Source: Patiria pectinifera (lineage: Eukaryota > Echinodermata > Asteroidea > Valvatida > Asterinidae). Taken from it: 64,000 bases of DNA. The notes beneath the pieces were generated by a model that was given only the letters and a program-made list of their open reading frames with translations, was not told the origin of the DNA and did no database searches. A program made the translations under genes and the position numbers. The stretch covers positions 4,278,001 through 4,342,000 of the forward strand of contig CM057136.1 in NCBI GenBank assembly GCA_029964075.1, written 5' to 3'. How positions within the stretch are numbered: the first letter of the stretch is position 1; the number at the start of each line of letters is the position of its first letter. Below, in pieces: positions 57,397 to 64,000 of this stretch.

Positions 57397-57560
57397 CTAG
57401 TCTTTTTACGTGCCAGCATCTGGGGCGCGTCACGTGTCCGGGTAAGCGTGTGGGACTTGACTAAAGGCTAAAGCAACATAAGGTGATAGCTCAGTTGGCA
57501 GAGCACCCACCGGTACGGAAGTCCGGAGGTCGCAAACCCCGCTCCAGTCAATTTCCTTGT
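57397..57560 (+). repeat. tRNA-derived SINE
   Basis: After the TCTTTTTACGTGCCAGCATC head shared with 47056, a tRNA-like stretch begins at GATAGCTCAGTTGGCAGAGC (A box, about 57485). A degenerate B box follows (GGTCGCAAACCCC, about 57528-57540), then CGCTCCAGTCAATTTCC. The B box departs from the consensus, so this copy is unlikely to be active. Confidence 0.65.
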
Positions 57561-57927
57561 TGAACTTTATACTTAAAGGTCCTGTCACACTGTCTGCGAT
57601 CATATATGCGCTCCCACTGCGTCCTTGAAAAATGGCCGGGGCCAACAACAAATACTATATCGCAGCGACAACTACATAGATCGCCCGATGGGCGCCGGAG
57701 GGTCTTAATGGTCACCGATGAGCGCCAACGTTTTTGAGCATGCTCAAAACAATCGCAACACCTTTGCGCTCTGGCCAGGGCGCGATCTTTCCTTTCCCAA
57801 ACGAGATTGGACAATATCAAAAGAGGGCACTCTCTCTCTGCGTTATACGTTTTCATGATGTCCAGGGAAATTAGAGAATAAGTTATATAACAAGGAATAA
57901 TAGTGCTTAAATCACCGACGATTGGCA

Positions 57928-57998
57928 GCTCATTCGTGGACTAGTTGGAAGAAGTTCTGACTTCTAATCAGGTGATCCGAGTTTGAATCTCAGTGAGC
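57928..57998 (+). tRNA. tRNA-Arg(TCT)-like sequence, probably a pseudogene or SINE head
   Basis: A 71-nt stretch with acceptor pairs GCTCA/TGAGC, a 5-bp anticodon stem (TCTGA/TCAGG with one G-T pair) around the loop CTTCTAA (anticodon TCT), and a T loop TTTGAAT on a stem with one mismatch. The D arm is poorly formed and the 3' acceptor strand is short. Not a convincing functional tRNA. Confidence 0.4.
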
Positions 57999-57999
57999 A

Positions 58000-59001
58000 T
58001 TTTTCACTTCTTCTCATTTTACCTTTTAAATAAGTAAAGTGATGAAGGAACATTTCTCACAAGCCGTAAAGCCCATCTTGGGTTTGTGTTATGGAAAACA
58101 AATGGACAGAAGATGGAAAGCAGATGACGTCACGTAAGCCTATTTTGGCCGGATAGAGAGCGCGACGCAAGCTAGTAGGACTTATCAATAGCGAGCAGAG
58201 TGTAGTGTGGGCGCAGTGACAGCGCAGCGGCAGCGACTAGATCGAGTAATTGGGCTTGACAGGGGCGCATAGAGAGCGGGTTGAGCCCATCGTAAGCGCG
58301 AGATGAGCACAGTATGAGCGTAGCTTGAGCTATTTTCTGGCCACTTAATACAGAAAATTGTCATTTTTTTGCGTCCTTATTGCTGCGATTGTTAAATTTA
58401 TTTAATATTTTTGGTCGCCGTAAGGTCTCCTATGAGAGCGCATCTAATGTGACAGGCCCTTTATAATTACTTTTTATTCACATTTCATTTATTCATCAAT
58501 AATACATTCAGGGGCAATGCATCAAATGCTAAACATTCTGGACATTTTATGTACACAGCCACAGGTTTCATACTGCGCCACACCAGGCTTGTTTACATAT
58601 TGAGAATTGCTGAAAACGCTAAATTACTTACTATCTTTCTTTTTTTACAAAAAGAAATACTGAGAGGAGTTGGTAAACAGAAGAGGTCACTCCACGCGCT
58701 AACCGCGGCACTGATCCGTTGACATTTGCAACCTCGTACGTCCTATAATGGGCACTGGTTTGCTTGAAACAGATCCACACCTTTTTTTTTTTTGATAAAA
58801 AAAATAAGTACAGTGTACCTTGTATACGTATACGGTTGACTGCCTACACGTTTTGTGCTTCATGTAAAAAAAAAATAAACGCTGAGAGCTCTGACTTAAT
58901 TTCTCACGTAGGAAAGCCCTGCATATTTTTTGTCCAGGCCCATAGGTCAACACATGTGCATATGTGGCTGGGCAGGCACTGTGCGCTTTGGAACGAGAGC
59001 A
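58000..59001. other. 5' flank of the fourth patatin-like copy
   Basis: No exon is recognised before the ATG at 59002. 58080-58330 is richer in GCGC and AGCG strings than its surroundings. Promoter elements cannot be assigned. Confidence 0.45.
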
Positions 59002-59151
59002 ATGAGTAGCCATATGAAACGCGTTGTGGACAGAAAACCCATTCTAACACCAGAGGAGAAACGAGAATTTGAGGGCTATGAATTCCCCTTCGAGAATCTG
59101 GCTTTCCAGGGAGGTGGTAGTAAAGGACTGGCGTATGTTGGCACATTCAGG
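59002..59151 (+). CDS. Patatin-like phospholipase, first exon of a further gene copy (incomplete)
   Basis: A 50-codon exon opening MSSHMKRVVDRKPILTPEEK and ending with the oxyanion segment FQGGGSKGLAYVGTFR, followed by GTAAGT. It corresponds to exon 1 of genes A and B, with a different N-terminus and EKRE rather than EKEE, as in the broken copy at 5012-6342. No frameshift is present, so it may be functional. The next exon, which should start with VLEEVG and contain the GxSxG nucleophile, is not found between 59152 and the window end. It may lie in the 500-N gap or beyond 64000. Intron phase (0) matches A and B. Confidence 0.8.
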
Positions 59152-59500
59152 GTAAGTCCAATGATCTTACAACGTTAAAATATTGTAGGCTATACCATGG
59201 AGCTATACGGAGGTACAATACAAGATTACTGGCCATTTCACGTGCCATTTAGCCCCTTTTTTGTCTTTTCTCCTGTATGTTTTGAGATATTAACCATGAT
59301 TAACAATCGTATAGCGGAAAACTGTGATGAACTGGACCAATCTTTGCTATTGAAAATTTCTCACCCGGAAAAGTCACGTAACACATTAGTCACATTAACT
59401 TGTGACAGCCACACTATGCACAGTGTATTAAAAAAAAAGTCAGTCATACAAAAACTAAAAAGGTCATGCATGTCCAAGACTGCATGGGATCTAGAGTGTT

Positions 59501-60000
59501 NNNNNNNNNNNNNNNNNNNNNNNNNNNNNNNNNNNNNNNNNNNNNNNNNNNNNNNNNNNNNNNNNNNNNNNNNNNNNNNNNNNNNNNNNNNNNNNNNNNN
59601 NNNNNNNNNNNNNNNNNNNNNNNNNNNNNNNNNNNNNNNNNNNNNNNNNNNNNNNNNNNNNNNNNNNNNNNNNNNNNNNNNNNNNNNNNNNNNNNNNNNN
59701 NNNNNNNNNNNNNNNNNNNNNNNNNNNNNNNNNNNNNNNNNNNNNNNNNNNNNNNNNNNNNNNNNNNNNNNNNNNNNNNNNNNNNNNNNNNNNNNNNNNN
59801 NNNNNNNNNNNNNNNNNNNNNNNNNNNNNNNNNNNNNNNNNNNNNNNNNNNNNNNNNNNNNNNNNNNNNNNNNNNNNNNNNNNNNNNNNNNNNNNNNNNN
59901 NNNNNNNNNNNNNNNNNNNNNNNNNNNNNNNNNNNNNNNNNNNNNNNNNNNNNNNNNNNNNNNNNNNNNNNNNNNNNNNNNNNNNNNNNNNNNNNNNNNN
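59501..60000. other. Assembly gap (500 N)
   Basis: Exactly 500 unknown bases, a conventional placeholder size, so the true distance is not known. Any translation across it is meaningless. Confidence 0.99.
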
Positions 60001-60100
60001 CGTCGTTTTTTTATTTATGTGTGTGACCTATTGATGAATTAATTAAAAACGCTATTGTTTCTGTAATGAAATGAGTACAAAGGTACTTTTTTTGCTGTTT

Positions 60101-60256
60101 TTCAGTCAGTTGTCGACCCCGTGTGCACAACAAACAAAACACAGTAAATCGTGACGTAATAAACAGGACTCCCAATGTGCAGTAGCATACGAGTCCTGTT
60201 TATTACGTCACGCTTACTTTTTGTTTTTGTTGCTGCACAACGACGACGGTACAGTT
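60101..60256. repeat. Foldback element with a strong hairpin
   Basis: GTGACGTAATAAACAGGACTC (about 60150) and GAGTCCTGTTTATTACGTCAC (about 60190) pair perfectly, around a loop of about 19 bases. Weaker outer arms (GTTGTCGACC and CAACGACGACGG) extend the palindrome. Confidence 0.75.
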
Positions 60257-63200
60257 TTACGTTCTGGGGAAAACGACTGCTGAAAAAAAAAAAAAAAATC
60301 AAAAGTACTTTGTTTTTATGACAGAACATAGTCGTTTTTATTTCATCACACACCTGAAACACACCTATACATTAAAATGACGGAAATGTCTTCGAGCATT
60401 CCACAACCTCTTTAAAATATTTGTATCCTTTTGAACCTTTAAAAAAGGTTCACAGGAAAAATGAATTCTTTTTGCATTTTTAAAACGTTCGATATTCGCT
60501 CCAAATATAAGCACGTGCGACCAACGGGTTCCGTGAACTAGCACCTCCTCAACGGTAAAACTGACAAAGAGCGCCGCCATTGACGGACACATGGACGCCA
60601 CTGCCGCCCTGTGAGTGTTGTGTTCACGTTTCAGGTTCGCACGACCGGCCCCCCACAATGCGAGTTTCTTCTCGACTTTTGTCGACAGAAATGATTTAAA
60701 GCTGTCTTTCCGCGTTATTTCGAGTTTTACCCGAGAATAGATTTTGGGATTTGTAAGTTCAATTTTTTTTTTCCAGTAATACAATTTTTTTCACTTATGA
60801 ATGAGACTTCGAAAAAAAAATCCGCCCACGTTTACTTATGGAATATGTCCTTGACAATTTGAGAATTTTGTGTGCATCTTTTTGTGCGTTACGGGCGCAA
60901 ATGTAGTCCAAACTAAAAGCGTACTTTCAGAGGGTTGAAAAAGTCCAGAATAGAGAACAATTGCGGGTGCGCAATACGTTCTGGCCGCCTTGCATGGAAG
61001 TCTTGCATGAAACGATTGTGCGTACAAGCTCGGGCTGACGTCCCACGCGAAAATCACGCGCTGAAAATTGACCAAAATAAGCCTCCTACCTTTCCCATAA
61101 AAATAGCGCTATATACCACTTGACTGTAACATTACTGCACATTATCTTGCCTCAATTTACACAATTTTCGTAAACAACTTTACGAATTGTTACACATAAT
61201 TTTTGTGAAGTATTTCATTTCTTTTGTTTGTTTTTTTCCCTTTAAATTAACGTTTGGTGGTTATTTTTTTATGGGAAACTTAGGAGGCCCTTTTTGGGTC
61301 AATTTTCCGGGGAAGTCATTTGCAACATGCGCACATGCGCATCGATCAAGACAAGGCCCGTCTTCCGATAACTTCGTCAAAAGTGCATTTACTGATGACG
61401 GCATTGTATTTGATCAATTTTTGGTCAATTGGTACTCATATTATAATGGGAATGTATAGGGGGCTCGTTTGTGGTCAATTTTCCGGGGACAGACCTACCG
61501 CCCGACCGACCGACCGACCGACCGACCACGAGGTGACATGTAGAAGCTCCTGCCAGAGCTTAAAAACTTACACACATTAAACAAAATTGTTCATTCTAAA
61601 AAACAAAACATTCGCCGAGTCTCCAAATCTCATTTCATTACTCACAAGGATCCTCCATTCAAACAACTCAAACTACGCAACCTTAGAAAGATGCCTCCAT
61701 TTGTACCTTTTGTTTCAAGTAACTTCTTAATATCTACTTGTTATTCACCGGGTGTTAATCTATATTTACTTTATTTACTTGTATTTTACGAAATGTGGAA
61801 TGGAAATGAGTGTTAATGCATAAAATTGAATTGAAAAGTAGGAGTATTTTTTAAGTAAAGCATACAGAATGAAAATTCGTTAGGAGAAACTAATCGAATA
61901 TGTTGAAGAGCACGGGTGGCAACATCATGGGTACGTAGAATCACCTGAAAAAGGACCTACCAATTTAATGAGGAAAAACCTTCTTCAAAGTTAAGATAGG
62001 GATGGTACCAAACTCCCTGAGAAATTAGTCCGCCTGAAATGGTTCCGATCGAGAAAAAAAACTCATGGAAAGTTGTTTTAAAAAGACAGTACCCACTAGC
62101 ACACTTTTTTTGTGCGTTAGCAACGCAATCCAGTTACGTACGAGACCCAAAAAATTCGGTTTTTTTACAAATTGTGTTGCTTCAAACGATGACAAAGAGG
62201 AACCAATGATGCTATATGTACCTTAATAAGACGCCATTCTATCAATTTTGTTGTTGCATCAAGGCGAGTAGCTTGAAAATAACATAGCTGAGGAAAAACA
62301 AAATACATGAGATTGTGCTCAGAATACACCATCTTACTTACCAACCAGTAAACACTCAAGACACAGTCGACAATTCGTCTTTGAAGAATTCCGAGCTACT
62401 CTGAAGAGCCTTTCCGTACTTAAATTTCAGTAACACCAATAGCAACGAATTCGTCCCTGCCAGTACAGACAAACCCAAGTCTGACGACAACTCACAAGAC
62501 GTTCTTGACATTCGAAATACGAAACACGAGATAATCGAAGAACACTCGTGAGAGCGCGAAATTCCTTTCTATACATGTACAGGATATTGCACGGACATTC
62601 CAGAAAGCAGTCAAGTCTGTCTGACGATTCGCCGCACAGGCAACGACATAAATTTACCCGAGGATGAAATGGCTGCGGGAAGTGACACGCCTGGGATTAA
62701 GTCGTTGCGCGATTGTGAAGAATTTCTTATTATCGGGAGAGATTTCAGTTACGAAAGTGACTCTAAATCATTTCTCTAAGTACCAAGATAAATCAAGATT
62801 GAACACGCGATACTTGTGACCTTGCAACTGTAGTTCAAAGGATTCATTGGATGAATTTTTCTTGGGATCACATTTTGTGCAAATTTCGACCCCTCTTCAA
62901 TGTATGAAAACTATTTGCCATCCCTTTTTGGTTGAATAATGCACTTTTTTAAACATTTAAAATTGTCCATGCTTTTCAGGAAAACTAATGGGGCGCGCAG
63001 TTGCTATGATGTCATTTCAGGAAGACACTGTTCTGTTTTGGGGTTTTCTGTTCAAATTGTGATCCCGTAATTTCGTTATTGAAATTATTTGTTGAGAAAG
63101 GGTTGCTCATTGGCTTACTGCCATGTACCTATACAACAACGAATCACACACACACACGCAAACATGTGTTTACCGTCGATCGTGGACGTTCTATTGTCTC

Positions 63201-64000
63201 TCTTTTGTTTGTACTAACTTTTTAGGAAGACTCCCATAGGTTTTGTACACGACCCCAATCGCGGACGTATGCTGGGAATCGTGGACGATATTGTTCTCTT
63301 TTGTTCTCTGGTATATTTCGTCCACGGTTTGAAAAGATGCACACGTACCCACAATTATGACAGCAAATATCCTGAATACTGGCAACTGTTTGTGCTGAAA
63401 TAGCTGTAACATTGATACTTCTATCCGGAATTACAGCACAGTTTTGCTCATGAATATGGAATTTGCATCAGCATAAAAGCCATAAAGGCACCAAACTTCC
63501 ATTCAAAATGGCAAAACGAAAATTGAAAATGAGGTTAAATGGGACACAAAGTTGCATTTTAAAAAATACATTGCATGGGCTCTTTTAAGTATGTCAAAGA
63601 TACCAATTTCCGCATTACAAAATCACTCGAAATCACTGGGATGAAAATTTATCATCATTGCCATAAAAATTCAGAACATAAAAATCCAATAGAGAACGTA
63701 ATTTCCGCGTTAATTAAAGAAACAGAAGATCATTATACGCTTACAGGTTGAATTTGTTCCGCCGTATACAGAAATATAAAGAACGTTAATGTTATATTAT
63801 TCCCCCACAGTGTTTTAGGTTTCGAAGAAAATAAATATCTATAAATGTATGTGTACCATTAATAAACGTTTATTTTCCGCAAGTCATAAAATGACAACAT
63901 TAAGACAAATCAAAGGGGAGACTATATCTGGATAGGGACAGGTTGGTGTTAGAAATCAAATAAATGTTCAGGCGCATTATGTTTCAGATCGGCCTATAGG
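60257..64000. other. Probable intron or intergenic DNA downstream of the fourth patatin exon
   Basis: No exon of the patatin gene is found. 61180-61560 is a dispersed repeat related to 54766-55244, ending in a (GACC)n run (61500-61528). 63360-63530 is loosely similar to intron 1 of gene B near 34220-34400, which would suit this being intron 1 of the fourth copy, but that evidence is weak. Confidence 0.5.

Noticed and set aside
59197..60042. Open frames across the N run
   Set aside because: They are continuous only because N cannot encode a stop.
60365..60784. 139-codon minus-strand open frame
   Set aside because: No recognisable motif, composition similar to surrounding noncoding DNA, and no splice or regulatory context.
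1..64000. CRISPR arrays, bacterial operons, rRNA genes
   Set aside because: None seen. Tandem repeats here lack the short repeat/unique spacer pattern, and the genes are split by spliceosomal introns.

Overview
This is a eukaryotic, almost certainly metazoan, window. Genes are split into small exons with GT/AG introns, coding DNA is a minor fraction, and the rest is dense in MITEs, foldback elements, tRNA-derived SINEs, decayed LINEs and minisatellites. An LRR/7TM receptor, a UDP-glycosyltransferase and a patatin-like phospholipase family would fit a marine invertebrate, but the species cannot be fixed from sequence alone. A 500-base run of N (59501-60000) shows it is a scaffold with a gap of nominal size.

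Layout. 644-2573: the 3' part of a leucine-rich-repeat G-protein-coupled receptor of the relaxin-receptor/GRL101 type. 5012-6342: a broken two-exon copy of a patatin-like phospholipase. 6740-12727: repeats (LINE remnant, SINE carrying a nested MITE, TIR element, composite transposon). 12821-25745 and 31787-43759: two complete 12-exon patatin/EF-hand genes (A and B; 498 aa each, 14 residues different) inside a tandem duplication whose introns are also nearly identical. 26662-31527, exactly at the junction of the duplicated units: a 4.87-kb transposon with LTR-like direct terminal repeats that encodes a DDE-type transposase and, convergently, an I-PpoI-like His-Me finger endonuclease. 47645-48136: LINE fragment. 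49028-53055: a five-exon UDP-glycosyltransferase. 59002-59151: first exon of a further patatin-like gene that runs into the assembly gap.

Two points stand out. In the patatin genes a pair of canonical EF-hands lies between the Ser/Asp catalytic core and what looks like the last strand-helix of the patatin fold, suggesting a calcium-responsive lipase. And the two composite elements (10556-12727 and 26662-31527) share homologous terminal direct repeats of about 470-480 bp in opposite orientation, so they belong to one transposon family: one copy carries the enzymes, the other only a threefold tandem array. The matching position in duplicate B is an empty site for the smaller element, giving a 5-bp target duplication (TTGTG).

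The A/B duplication may be a real recent segmental duplication or two haplotypes placed in tandem by the assembler; the sequence alone cannot decide. Several insertions present in only one unit (MULE-like foldback, hAT-like MITE, SINE, Harbinger-like MITE) act as internal time markers.
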